A DNA stretch of 64,000 bases, taken from the NCBI GenBank assembly GCA_022606425.2, contig JAHDVF020001026.1, forward strand, positions 1-64,000. The letters run 5' to 3'. Origin of the DNA: Lepidostoma basale. Taxonomy: Eukaryota > Arthropoda > Insecta > Trichoptera > Lepidostomatidae. The notes below the pieces were generated by a model. That model saw only the letters and a program-made list of their open reading frames with translations, made no database searches and was not told the origin of the DNA. Shown one piece after another: positions 1-10,352 of the stretch (positions are counted from its first letter, which is position 1; each line of letters starts with the position of its first letter). The translations under genes were made by a program, and so were the position numbers.

Positions 1-2158
1 ATTCGACAACGCTTGGTGGCCATTTTTATTATGTCAAATTAGGGACAAGGGTTGCCCTAAAAATTTATTTCTGTTAGTTAAAAATTATCTTGAAAATCGG
101 AAAGCAAAACTATTATTTCATGATGTTTTGTTAGAAAAAGTTACCACCAAGGGTTGTATACAGGGGTCATCGTGCGGTCCAAGCTTTTGGAATTATATAA
201 TTGATGATCTGCTTCAGATGGACTTAGGCACTGGAACAGAACTCAGAGCTTTTGCGGATGACCTATTATTGACTGTTTCCGCCGACACAATCGAGGAACT
301 TGGGAAAACGGCAAACAGGGCTATTTGTCTTGTCACAGATTGGGGTACTAAGACCAAATTGGATTTTGCTGAAGATAAGACAAATGCCTTGTTTGTCACG
401 AAACGAAAAGCTGCGGCACCTTTACTGCGTATGAACGGGCGTGATCTTACTTACGTAGATTACTTTAAAGTTTTAGGAGTTACCATCGACAAAAATTTAA
501 ATTGGTCACGTCACGTTGATAACATATGCAGGAAAGCTGCGGCAGTTACCAATAAATTAATCCGGGCCGCGAAACCCACATGGGGAGCATCCGCGGAAGT
601 GATGCAGCAGATTTATTTCGGTGCTATCGAACCGCTCATCACTTATGCTTCCAGTGTGTGGGTGGATGCGGTCAATAAAAAATGTAATGTTAAAAAACTT
701 GAGAAAATTCAGCGTCATATTGCTATAAGATCTTGCAAGGGATACAGAACCATTTCCCTGACTTCGGCGCAGGCTCTCTGCGGTTTCATACCTCTCGACC
801 TGAGAGTCAAGGAGCTAGCAGAGGTCTATAATGTGAAAAAATTTCATTCCTTGCAGGATCTTCCTAGCGATAGACAATTAGAAAATGTTGTTGACTTTTA
901 CTCGCTGCCTCATCCTGCTGATCAAATCAAATTTATTCATGGATTTTATGACCAGATTCCCCCGGATATGGGACAGGATGAGATAAGGCTATTCACAGAT
1001 GGCAGTCTCTTAAATGGAAAGGTCGGTGCAGCCTTTGTGCCATTCGACAATATAAAGAGGCTGCCATCGAGAAAGTTTAAACTCGATGACTTCTGTTCCG
1101 TTTTTCAGGCGGAACTATTCGCAATAAACCAGGCCCTTTTGTTCGTTTTAAAGAAGCCGCCCAGTCGATGGCGTCGTGTCACGGTTCTCTCCGACTGCAA
1201 GTCTGGTATTCAGGCAATTCTGGATGTGGGTTCTGTAAATCCAATGGTTACAGAAATCAGAGCCAACATCCAGAATCTCCATAACAGAGACCAGACTGTG
1301 CATGTGGGATGGATTCGGGGGCATGTTGACATCGATGGAAACGTGCAGGCGGATGAGGCGGCGAGAGAAGCCACTTTAAAGAAAACGGCGCCAGACTATT
1401 CCAGGTTTCCATTATCGTTTGCAAAGCGCATTATTCGGATCAGATATTTGGAAGCCTGGAATAGGAGATATGAAATGTCTACTACGGGATCGGTGACAAA
1501 ATTTTTCTTTCCAAAATTATATTCAGCATTAAAATTTCGGAAGAGGCAGCATATGAATTTCGACTTGACCCAAATACTGACGGGTCATGGCGGATTCAAG
1601 GGCTACCTCTTTCGATTCAAATTAATTAAGGATGATAAATGCCCCTGCGATAGTGTATCATCGCAGGATGTCCCTCATCTGATGATGCATTGTCCCATTT
1701 TTAGCCATAAGAGATTTCAAGTGGAGGCGAAATGCAGAAGACGTGACGTAAGTTTCGGGGACATCGAATCTGTGATGAACCACGAGCACCTGTCGCAGGA
1801 GGTGGTATCATTTTTAATATACATTGTTCAGACTGTAAGAAAGATGAATGACTGCCGAGTTGTAACAAAAGCCGATCACTCTTCTAGTGAAACGGAAGAC
1901 CTATCCGATTACTCGAATAGTTCGACTTCTCTTGATGAGGTTTCTGTGGTTCCCTCATCACTTGGCGAATGCGGAGAAGCTCCAAACAGGCCACAGCCGA
2001 CTTCCCTTCCAATCCTGTAGAAATTCCATAAAAAAGAATGACGCCTGAAAGAAAATAACAAAATAAATTAAAATCCCCTCGAATATATATAAGCCTTGTA
2101 CATAATGAGCAAGGCAAATAATAGTGAAACTCCCATCTAAAAAAAAAAAAAAAAAAAA
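1..2158 (+). mobile_element. Telomere-repeat-targeted LINE (TRAS/SART-like, R1 clade), 3' part
   Basis: The element enters the window already inside ORF2, ends with a short 3' UTR (2021-2138) and a 20-nt poly(A) tail (2139-2158), and the tail abuts CCTAA repeats directly at 2159. Known family behaviour: TRAS and SART elements of silkworm insert sequence-specifically into TTAGG telomeric arrays. The direct poly(A)/CCTAA junction seen here is that signature. Which of the two families it is cannot be settled without alignment, and the 5' part lies outside the window. Confidence 0.85.
2..2020 (+). CDS. LINE ORF2, reverse transcriptase and RNase H, 5' partial
   Basis: The frame is open from the left edge (it begins FDNAWWPFLL, a conserved RT block) to the TAG at 2018-2020, about 672 codons with no break. 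RT motifs in order: FDNAWWP, the QGSSCGPSFWN block, the catalytic FADD box near 256, and the KVLGVTIDKNLNW block. RNase H follows with its acidic residues in TDGS, QAEL, SDCKS and VQADE. A Cys-His knuckle (C-x-C, then H-x4-C) lies near 1640-1695, a common C-terminal feature of R1-clade ORF2. Role by family: target-primed reverse transcription of the element RNA at nicked telomeric repeats. The endonuclease domain should lie upstream of the window. The unbroken frame suggests recent insertion. Confidence 0.9.
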   Translation, partial: FDNAWWPFLLCQIRDKGCPKNLFLLVKNYLENRKAKLLFHDVLLEKVTTKGCIQGSSCGPSFWNYIIDDLLQMDLGTGTELRAFADDLLLTVSADTIEELGKTANRAICLVTDWGTKTKLDFAEDKTNALFVTKRKAAAPLLRMNGRDLTYVDYFKVLGVTIDKNLNWSRHVDNICRKAAAVTNKLIRAAKPTWGASAEVMQQIYFGAIEPLITYASSVWVDAVNKKCNVKKLEKIQRHIAIRSCKGYRTISLTSAQALCGFIPLDLRVKELAEVYNVKKFHSLQDLPSDRQLENVVDFYSLPHPADQIKFIHGFYDQIPPDMGQDEIRLFTDGSLLNGKVGAAFVPFDNIKRLPSRKFKLDDFCSVFQAELFAINQALLFVLKKPPSRWRRVTVLSDCKSGIQAILDVGSVNPMVTEIRANIQNLHNRDQTVHVGWIRGHVDIDGNVQADEAAREATLKKTAPDYSRFPLSFAKRIIRIRYLEAWNRRYEMSTTGSVTKFFFPKLYSALKFRKRQHMNFDLTQILTGHGGFKGYLFRFKLIKDDKCPCDSVSSQDVPHLMMHCPIFSHKRFQVEAKCRRRDVSFGDIESVMNHEHLSQEVVSFLIYIVQTVRKMNDCRVVTKADHSSSETEDLSDYSNSSTSLDEVSVVPSSLGECGEAPNRPQPTSLPIL

Positions 2159-2534
2159 CCTAACCTAACCTAACCTGACCTAACCTGACCTAACCTGACC
2201 TAACCTGACCTAACCTGACCTAACCTGAAAATAAAAACAAAAACCCAAAAAACCCAAAAAAAAAAAATTTTTTAAATAAAAAAACCCAAGTTTTTTTAAA
2301 AACTAACCTAACCTAACCTAACCTAAAAATAAATACAAAAAAAAATAAAAAAACACAAAAAAAACACAAAAAACCCAAAAAAACCCAAAAAAAACAAAAA
2401 TAAAAAACCAAAAAAACCCAAGTTTTTTAAAAACCCAACCTAACCTAACCTAACCTAACCTAACCTAACCTAACCTAACCTAACCTAACCTAACCTAACC
2501 TAACCTAACCTAACCTAACCTAACCTAACCTAAC
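2159..2534 (+). repeat. Interstitial or subtelomeric (CCTAA)n arrays with CCTGA variants
   Basis: Three blocks are seen: 2159-2229, mostly alternating CCTAA-CCTGA dimers; 2304-2326, short CCTAA; and 2436-2534, about 20 pure CCTAA units. A-rich spacers separate them. The second and third blocks are each preceded by almost the same spacer (CCCAAG, a T run, then AAAAAC). CCTAA is the C-rich strand of the TTAGG telomere repeat of most insects. Confidence 0.95.
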
Positions 2535-2535
2535 T

Positions 2536-2695
2536 GTGTTTTAATGTTTTCATGTTTTCATGTTTTCATGTTTTCATGTTTCCATGTTTTCATGTTTTCA
2601 TGTTTTCATGTTTTCATGTTTTCATGTTTTCATGTTTTCATGTTTTCATGTTTTCATGTTTTCGTGTTTTCATGTTTTAATGTTTTACTGTTCTT
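2536..2695 (+). repeat. Octamer satellite (ATGTTTTC)n
   Basis: About 18 near-perfect copies of an 8-bp unit directly follow the telomeric array. Because 8 is not a multiple of 3, all frames read as Phe/Ser/Cys/His/Val/Met repeats; those open frames are not genes. Confidence 0.95.
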
Positions 2696-2699
2696 GGGT

Positions 2700-3357
2700 T
2701 TTAATGTTTTGTATTCTCGTTTTTTGTTTTGTATTCTCGTTTTTTGTTTTGTATTCTTGTATTACTCTAGTTTGTACTCTCGTTTTTTGTATTCTCGTGT
2801 TAAAAGTCTTTTATTTTCGTTTTGTATTCTTGTTTTTGTTTTGTATTCTCGTTTTGTATTCTCGTCTTGTACTCTCGTTTGTATTCTCGTTTTTTGTATT
2901 CTCGTGTTAAAAGTCTTTTATTCTCGTTTTGTATTCTCGTTTTTGTTTTGTATTCTCGTTTTGTATTTTCGTTTTGTATTCTCGTCTTGTACTCTCGTTT
3001 GTATTCTCGTTTTTTGTATTCTCGTGCTAAAAGCCTTTTATTCTCGTGTTGTATTCTCGTTTTTGTTGTGTATTCTCGTCTTGTACTCTCGTTTGTATTC
3101 TCGTTTTTGTATTCTCGTTTTAAAAGTCTTTTATTCTCGTTTTGTATTCTTGTTTTTGTTTTGTATTCTCGTTTTGTATTCTCGTCTTGTACTCTCGTTT
3201 GTATTCTCGTTTTTGTATTCTCGTGTTAAAAGTTTTTTATTCTAGTTCTGTATTCTCACTTTTGTTTCGTACTCACGTCTTATACTCTCATTTGTATTCT
3301 CGTGTTTTTATTTTTTTTTTTTTTTTTTTTTTTTTCTGTTTTGTATTCTCGTGTAAC
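2700..3357 (+). repeat. GTATTCTCGTTTT minisatellite with higher-order periodicity
   Basis: A short unit close to TTTGTATTCTCG is repeated throughout. A marker phrase (TAAAAG followed by TCTTTTATTC or a variant) recurs at about 2801, 2908, 3028, 3121 and 3227, giving higher-order units of about 93-120 bp. The array ends in a long T run (3309-3335). Open frames here are low-complexity artefacts. Confidence 0.9.
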
Positions 3358-3534
3358 ATGTAAAAGTCTATTCTCTAATATGACATACATCTTAATACTA
3401 GTTTTTACGTTCTAATGTTTTATATGATAGTTATTATTAATAATCTTTGTAAAAATAACCATAAATGTTTGTTTTTAATACTTGTAATTGCCTGAAGGGT
3501 AAATATAATGTGGACTGAGAGGATTGGTTTGAAA

Positions 3535-3660
3535 AAAAATAAAAAAAAAATAAAAAATAAATAAAAAAAAATAAAAAAAAAATAAAATAAAAAAAATAAT
3601 AAAATAAAATTAAAAAAAAAAAAAAATTATAAAATAAAAAAAAAAAGAAATAAAAAAAAA
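3535..3660 (+). repeat. A-rich low-complexity tract (AAAATAAA)n
   Basis: Irregular runs of A broken by single T bases, without coding signal. It precedes the start of a LINE 3' UTR fragment and could be an older poly(A) tail or its expanded remains. Confidence 0.8.
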
Positions 3661-3891
3661 CGTTTCACCCTTCCTCTCAATTAAAAAGAAAAGATGAAAA
3701 AGGACCTTTTCCAAGAAAAGGGAAAAGAATGTTATAAACGGGGGGTGGTTTTAGTCCGTAGGCTACTAGGAATGTCGTCAATTAATATTGGTGATACTCT
3801 CGGTAGAGTCGGGCATGCCTCGTGATTCGGCAAGCCACGAGGTATACATGAGTATTTCCCCCCCCACCCGAGAAAAAAAAAAAAAAAAAAA
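3661..3891 (+). mobile_element. 3' end of a second telomere-targeted LINE (5'-truncated)
   Basis: About 210 nt of unique sequence ends in a 19-nt poly(A) tail (3873-3891) that runs straight into CCTAA repeats at 3892, the same junction type and orientation as the element at 1-2158. No coding frame is left. A strong hairpin lies near the 3' end (CCTCGTG 3818-3824 with CACGAGG 3836-3842). I infer a severely 5'-truncated TRAS/SART-like copy. Confidence 0.75.
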
Positions 3892-4165
3892 CCTAACCTA
3901 ACCTAACCTAACCTAACCTGACCACAGCCTGACCTGAGCCTGACCTGACCTGACCTATTACAGCCTGACCTGACCTGGCCTATTTGTTGACCTGACCACA
4001 GCCTGACCACAGCCTGACCCTGACCCTGACCACAGGCACAGCCTGACCTGACCTGACCTGACCTGACCTGACCTGACCTGACCTGACCTGACCTGACCTG
4101 ACCTGACCTGACCTGACCTGACCTGACCTAACCTAACCTAACCTAACCGAAACCTAACCTAACCG
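3892..4165 (+). repeat. Mixed CCTAA / CCTGA array with a homogeneous CCTGA core
   Basis: It starts with about 5 CCTAA units, passes through degenerate CCTGA-like units with inserted ACAG (3920-4040), becomes about 17 uninterrupted CCTGA units (about 4042-4128), and returns to CCTAA. CCTGA is the complement of TCAGG, the canonical telomere repeat of many beetles, here embedded in TTAGG-type sequence. Confidence 0.95.
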
Positions 4166-5019
4166 TTTTGGAAGTTTTGGAAAAATATAAAGTTAAATTC
4201 GCAAAAAAAAAATAGAAAATATTAGCTGACAAATTAAACAATGTAGATTTTTTTTAAGTAATTATATTTATTTTTTATTTAAAAAAAAATAATAATAATA
4301 ATAAACAATGTAGATTTTTTTGAAGTAATTATATTTAATAAATATTTAAAAAAAAAAAAATTTAAATTTAAAAAAACTTCCATCTAAGCATTTCGGTAAA
4401 ATCATTAGATTATCTTAAATTTGTTTTTCTTAAAATATTCGTATTTGTATTTGTGAAAATATTCGATTTTGTATTTGTTAAAATATTCGAATTAGTTTTT
4501 CGATGACAATAATGAATTCATTTTAATGTGAAACTCTATATTTAATGAAATATTTTAGTATTTTGTATATCCTAATGTAATTCGTAAATCATCGATAATT
4601 GTAATAAATTAAACACATAATTTTATTTTGGTGACAATGCTGCATTTATATGTTGAGTTAGTATTAACTTTTTAGAGTATAATATTTTCTTTCTTTCAAT
4701 AATTTAAGGATTAATTTCCAGGAAGTATGGTAATTTTCAAAACATTTATCGGAATATTAGTAGCACCCTCTTGAGAACTTTTCATAGTTATGAATTCTCT
4801 GATCCCAATTTTTCCGTGCGTTTAGTTAATTAGTTACTGTCAAGTTATTCTTCTAAGATATAGATGGCTCTAATTGGCTAATTGATTTGAAATCTTATTG
4901 TATTATTAAAAGTGTTTGTTCTATTCATCGGCAGATAGTGCTTGTACAGCGTGCGCACTGCGCATGTGCCCGGACTCTTTTTTTTTTTTTTTTTTAATAT
5001 GAAATAAAGCATTTTTTAA
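4166..5019. other. AT-rich gene-free stretch
   Basis: I see no coding frame or known element. Short duplicated phrases occur (AACAATGTAGATTTTTTT at about 4238 and 4305). Confidence 0.6.
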
Positions 5020-5250
5020 GAACAAATCGAATAGATTTAAATTCAAATGTAAAAAAAAATAAAAAATTATGTTCGTCATTTTGAATCGTCAGTGTCTGAC
5101 AGTTTGGAGTTATTTTATTCAAATGTAGATGGCGCTACAATTGTCTTAAAATATATCAAATATATTTTAATATTGTTTGTACATATTATTTGATGTTGTC
5201 ACTCTAATAAATATTCCCCTCTCAACTGACAAGATCTAATTATTGTATGA
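5020..5250 (+). repeat. Dispersed repeat A, copy 1
   Basis: Closely matches 6050-6306 in the same orientation. Shared landmarks are GAGTTATTTTATTCAAATG, GTACATATTATTTG and CTCAACTGACAAGATCT. Identity unknown; no coding potential. Confidence 0.8.
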
Positions 5251-5258
5251 ATTTGCTC

Positions 5259-5558
5259 ACTCCACTTGGATCATGATGTCTACATGCCTGTATCGTAGCC
5301 GGGGAAGAGCCCTCGCGATAATACAAACTGGTTCACTCTAGGACATTCCCGCCAGTCTTTACAATTGGCAGATAGTAGGTATAGTACGATTAATAACACT
5401 GGCAATGTCTCTCGCTCTATCATAATTTAAATATGTTAACATTTACCACATTCAGCATGTGTCATTTTTCTATTCAAAGGTGTGCGCTGTTGGCGGGGAA
5501 AACTTACGTCAACCTGCTGTCGCTATTCGTTCATAGATGGCGCTCTCTTCTACTTTTA
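5259..5558 (+). repeat. Dispersed repeat B, copy 1
   Basis: About 300 bp matched by 10071-10352 in the same orientation. Shared landmarks are ACTCCACTTGGATCA, GCCAGTCTTTACAATTGGCA, GTTGGCGGGGAAAACTT and CATAGATGGCGCTCTCTTCT. Identity unknown. Confidence 0.85.
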
Positions 5559-6049
5559 AGAAAATATACGGCATAGTATGTACTAATATAGTATGTACTA
5601 AAATATTTAAAGAAAATTATGTTACGTCCCATTAACAGGTTGCACATATTTTATTTAAGAAATTAAATACGATGCCTTTGAACTCATTGTTTGCAGGCAT
5701 CCGTACATTAATGAAACAATATTCTCACCGGTGGGTATGCGATTAGTATTTATTATATTAGTCTATTAAGTCTTCATTGTATAATTAAACGGTGTGTCGC
5801 CGTTTCCCGGAAGGGGCGCTAATCCTTCATCCTTCATGCATCAGTTTTTGTAAATATGTGATTTAGTAATAGATCAATTCCTTTATAATAAAATGAAGCT
5901 ATATTATTTACGACAGCTACCTTGATTTAATTATCTATGTAAGTAAAATTCCCTGAACGACTCATCAACGTTTTGAAATTTATTGGTAGAAGTTCATTTT
6001 AAATAGATCGAAGATGGCAGCGACATGCATGAAAGGTTGTTACTTAAAA

Positions 6050-6306
6050 AACAAATAGAATTGTATTAAATATAATATATTGTAAAGATTTTTTGTGTTA
6101 TTGTTATATTTTCGTTATTTTAAATCGTCAATATTAATGACAATTGTGAGTTATTTTATTCAAATGTAGATAGCGCTATAACGGTTTTAAAAATAAATTA
6201 AGTATATTTCAACAATGTATGTACATATTATTTGTCGTTGTTACTCTAATAAATATTTCCCTCTCAACTGACAAGATCTTGTGTAGAACTACCTAATTAT
6301 TTTATG
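6050..6306 (+). repeat. Dispersed repeat A, copy 2
   Basis: Direct-orientation partner of 5020-5250. It ends next to the (CAA)n tail of the neighbouring LINE at 6380. Confidence 0.8.
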
Positions 6307-6377
6307 AACCGTGCGGCTCGACGTATTCTCGCACTATTTACAAATAACGTAGGTACAGCACTAATTAATATCGAAAA

Positions 6378-7290
6378 TAACAACAACAACAACAACAACA
6401 AACCATCACGCCGTTTCCCCGCAGGGGTAGGCAGAGAGAATGGACCGCCACACTACTCTATCCTGGCAAACCTCTCTAGCTTCCTCCACATTCATACAAC
6501 GAGTCATACACGCACGTCGATTCCTCCGACTTCTAACATGACCAACTTTTAAAATTTGATTAATTTGGTCATGCCATGTTTTCCTCGGTCTGCCTCGACT
6601 TCGTACCCCATTTACATCATTAACGTATACTTTCTTAACCATTCTTTCTCCATCCATGCGTTCCATATGTCCGAACCAACGCAGCGATCCTTTCATAATT
6701 TTGTTCATTAGGTATACCTTCTTCCGCTCTACATTCCTTTCTTATATCAGCATTTGAGATTCTCTCGTATATCGTTCTACCACACATACGTCTTAGGGAC
6801 CTCATCTCTACCGCATTTATTCTACTCTCATCCTTCTTTTGCCAGTTCCATGCTTCGCTTCCATACATTAAGGTTGGGACCAGAACACCATTGTGAACGG
6901 CCGTTTTCGCTTTCATTGATAAATTCTTGTTTCCAATAACTATTTTTAAAGCTCCATTCACTTTGTTACCCGCACCAACCCTTCTTTCGACGTCACTATC
7001 CGTTCGGGCATCTGCTGTGAACATACTACCTAAATACACAAATTCCCTCACCTGTTCCAAGTTTTCTTCGTTCACACTTATATTACAAACTGTCATTTGC
7101 TCTTCCCTTTCGAAAACCATCACCTTTGACTTTCCGACATTCATCATTAAATCATTTGACTTGCATACCTCATTCATTCTCGACACCAAGACTTGTAATT
7201 CGTCCGCACTATCCGCAACGAGAACGGCATCGTCCGCGTAAAGCAGACAGTTTACAGACAGATCACTCATCTTAGCACCAGCATTTATAC
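6378..7290 (-). mobile_element. RTE-like LINE, 5'-truncated 3' fragment with (GTT)n tail
   Basis: On the minus strand the fragment runs from RT motif C (YADD) to a 3' end in ACGGCGTGATGG followed by GTT repeats (CAA repeats on the plus strand at 6378-6399). The same 3' end recurs at least ten times in this window. The assignment to the RTE group is from memory of protein style and needs alignment. Confidence 0.8.
6406..7270 (-). pseudogene. LINE reverse transcriptase C-terminal part, frameshifted
   Basis: The upstream frame (7270 to 6635) carries LLYADDAVLVA, the RT active site, then FVYLGSMF and a LYGSEAWNW-type block typical of LINE RT thumb regions. The reading then moves to another frame (6708 to 6406) with LRWFGHMERM and GRPRKTWHDQINQ, the usual C-terminal end of this family. 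The frame change near 6700 shows a dead copy. No endonuclease domain is present. Confidence 0.8.
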
Positions 7291-8344
7291 CTTTAAGTTC
7301 TTTTTTATACCTTTAAGTTCTTTATAACATTCAACTTTCTTCATATATTCTTTCGAAAATAACATTCATTTTAAATGTAATCTATATATCGTGGGCATAC
7401 AAGTAAAAGTGGCTATCTGCAAAAATTACGAAATTGAGATTATTGACTTTTTAACATCGTATTAGCATAATGCTTGACTGGTAAAAAATTCCAGTTGATT
7501 CGACACTCAAAAAAGAAATTATGTTTTAAAAAATGTGACCATTTGATAGAAGCTCACAGATTTTTGACAAGTAAAACTGACCAAGTGACAGTTGGTCAAT
7601 TTTACTTGTCTGTAGATGTCACCAGTAAAGAGTTATTTAGAGTTAGTAGTTAGTATACGGTTTGTTTTTCTATAATCTGATAGTTTCATTAGTCATGGCC
7701 CAATTGATAGTGCATTTAAATATTATATTATATATATTTGGGATTTACAATGGCAATGATAATCGCTGAATAAATGAACTGGAAAACAAAACTAGTGCGC
7801 AAATATACAATGGAGTAGTAAGCCATATTAACAGTTTTCCTGTAATGGAATCTCATTACTGCCGAAAGTCATCTGGCCGGAAGTATTTTGATGCGAGACT
7901 TTCAGTTTCCAAAATGTATTCCTTATATACATAGGATTGCATCAAGAAGAATATGACCCCTGCTTCTCAAATTACATACAGGAGAATATTTGGGAAACAC
8001 TGAAATGTATCTTTTTTCCATCCAAAAAAAGACCAATGTATTTTGTGCAATGGTGCCACTACTGATAAAAAAAAACTGAAAGCAAATACAGTCATCGCAA
8101 AAGACGAGATGGGGCTAACTTGGCCAAAGCTACAGACAAAGAAAGAGCCATGAACGACATTTCTTTCAAATCCGTGACATTCGAGTGTTTTGCAGTTAAA
8201 GTTAAAAGTACTGTTCATATAATGTAAAATTACCAACCACCTACTTGAAAAGTCTGATCTTTGAGAAGCAATTGAACTTTAGAAAAACACTTAAATGGCT
8301 CCCCTGAACATTATTGGTTTTGTCACTTAGTCAATTTCTCTTGT
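7291..8344. other. Gene-free stretch with a perfect-looking hairpin
   Basis: No recognised gene. A 19-bp inverted repeat (7566-7584 with 7592-7610, one mismatch, 7-nt loop) lies inside. A short open piece at 8040-8160 (CILCNGATTDKK) and the minus-strand frame at 7967-8236 were not recognised. Confidence 0.6.
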
Positions 8345-9900
8345 AGGCCCACGATATATAAAACAAAGTCGTGTTAGTTACACCATTTATAACTCAAGAA
8401 CGGCTGGACCAATTTTTAAAATCTTTGATTTGCTGGATTTGTCTCCGTCCCGGATAACAGAATAACTATTAAAACATTTGAAAAAAATCACCTTAATAAT
8501 AATTACAATGAATTAGTTTTCTCATACATTTGACGGAACGGTTTAAAAACCAGCGTTGTATTTTAGTTTCGGTAACGCCCGTATATGGTGTAGTGTTCCT
8601 TTGCGCGTGCGCAAACGAACTTTGTTGTGCGAACGTTTGTTGTGTGTCATTGAGATGCGTGCGCCGAGATCAATCAGCATTTTTTTCCAGTTTAATTCAT
8701 CAGCGAAAAGTGATTTCAAAGAGGCGAGTTTAATTTGCTTAGGTACACATTGTGATAGGTTATGCCGTTTGCCATTGGATTTTTTTTCGAGTTTTTACCA
8801 ATTTTCATTCAATGTTGGACCTATATTACATTAAAATTCAATTAAATTATTTCTCTACACACGATTATTTTTAAATTCATCAGCGGAAAGCTATTTGAAA
8901 GAGATGAATTTAGTTTGCTGAAGTGCACATCGTGAAATCTTATGTCATTTGTCATTGGTCAATCGGTAATTTTCTAATATGTGTTTGATTTTCCATCCGA
9001 GTCGTTCGTAATATCGATTCATTCAAAATATTTCATTGCGACCAATCATTTTGGTGTGGAATTCTTTTTTAAAAGGAAAGCTGTCTTCGAATATGTTCAC
9101 TTTGTGAGGTTATCACATTTGTGATTGTGCGCGTATCGATAATTGCTTTATTATGTCATTTTGAATTGTGTGATTAATTTCCAATTTCTTTGATATATTA
9201 TAATTTTGATTCTTGCTAGAGTTCAGTTAGGTACCTAATTCAAGTTAATTAAAAGAACGGTTAGTTACTATTTAAAAGAGGGTGGAAAAATATGTTATAA
9301 TAATAATAAAATAATAAGAATGACAATAATCATAACAATAATTAAAACAGTAATTAGAAGGAACAATTATACATAATATAGAGTCAAAAACGATGAATTC
9401 TAATATATTAAAGATGATAAACATTTTAAGGAAGCAGATTACATTAGTAAGAAAGGGACAAAAGTGGAAGGTAGTATTAATATTTTTTTGGTAGATTATG
9501 TAAAGGAAAAGTTTTAATGTACTACATATATACTAAGGGGGAATAAGCTGGAATTTGGTTATTTATAACATTCAATTCACGTGTTACACACACAATTAAT
9601 CTGGTAGATTCCACTTTGGTTGAATATATTGTCGCGAAAAAATAAAAACACAATTGTGATACATAAAACAAAGTTTTTAATTAACAATTTATAATTCATT
9701 TTAAGTATTAATGCATGCTTCCGCGTGAATTACATTCCAATGTAATTAATAATTTTAAATTTGACTTTTGCACATTTAATGAACTTAATTCATTTTAAGT
9801 ATTAATTGTAATTCAATAAAAAAGTTTATTAAATTTAGCTAATAAGTTAACACAACATTTATTGATTCTGAGGCGGTACGAATTTCGTCGGGTCAGCTAG
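8345..9900 (+). mobile_element. Helitron-like non-autonomous element
   Basis: The left end contains ATATATAAAACAAAG and ACTCAAGAACGGCTGGACC. The right end is TTCGTCGGGTCAGCTAG, ending CTAG at 9900 and followed by T. Both ends resemble, from memory, common arthropod Helitron termini (5' TC, 3' CTRR, insertion between A and T). No Rep/helicase frame is present. The exact 5' terminus is uncertain. Confidence 0.55.
8688..9140 (+). repeat. Diverged internal tandem repeats in the Helitron-like element
   Basis: Units at about 8690-8782 and 8872-8963 align through TTCATCAGCG, AAAG, GATTTCAAAGAG or its variant, GTTTGCT, CACAT and CATTTGTCATTGG. A third, weaker unit is at 9070-9138. Spacing is about 180 bp. 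Confidence 0.7.
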
Positions 9901-10070
9901 TATTATATAAATGTCATAATAACTCTGTCCTAGCTGATAAAATACGACCATATGTGAATTTTAACTTTTTAAATTAATTAATTATTTAATCAAATGCGTA
10001 AAAAAACGTTGCAAAAATTCCGTTTAGAGAGAAGCCGTCCAGTCACTGCGACCACTGCCCGCCCGGTTCC

Positions 10071-10352
10071 ACTCCACTTGGATCACGATGTCTACCATAC
10101 ATGCCTATATCGTGGCTCTTGCCCTCGGGACAATAACACGCCAGTCTTTACAATTGGCAGATAATTCATTGGTATAGTACGATAAATAACACAAGATCTA
10201 GCTGGCAATGTCTCTCGCCCTATCATCATTTAAATATGTGAACATTTTCACATTCAGCGTGTTTCATTCAAACGGGTGCCCTGTTGGCGGGGAAAACTTT
10301 CGTCAACGCGCTGTCGCTATTCGTCCATAGATGGCGCTCTCTTCTACTTTTA
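10071..10352 (+). repeat. Dispersed repeat B, copy 2
   Basis: Direct-orientation partner of 5259-5558, about 80 percent similar by eye with several short indels. Confidence 0.85.

Noticed and set aside
2544..3363. Long open frames of FSCFHVFM and YSRF type
   Set aside because: They are translations of octamer and minisatellite arrays in every frame, with no start context or domain.
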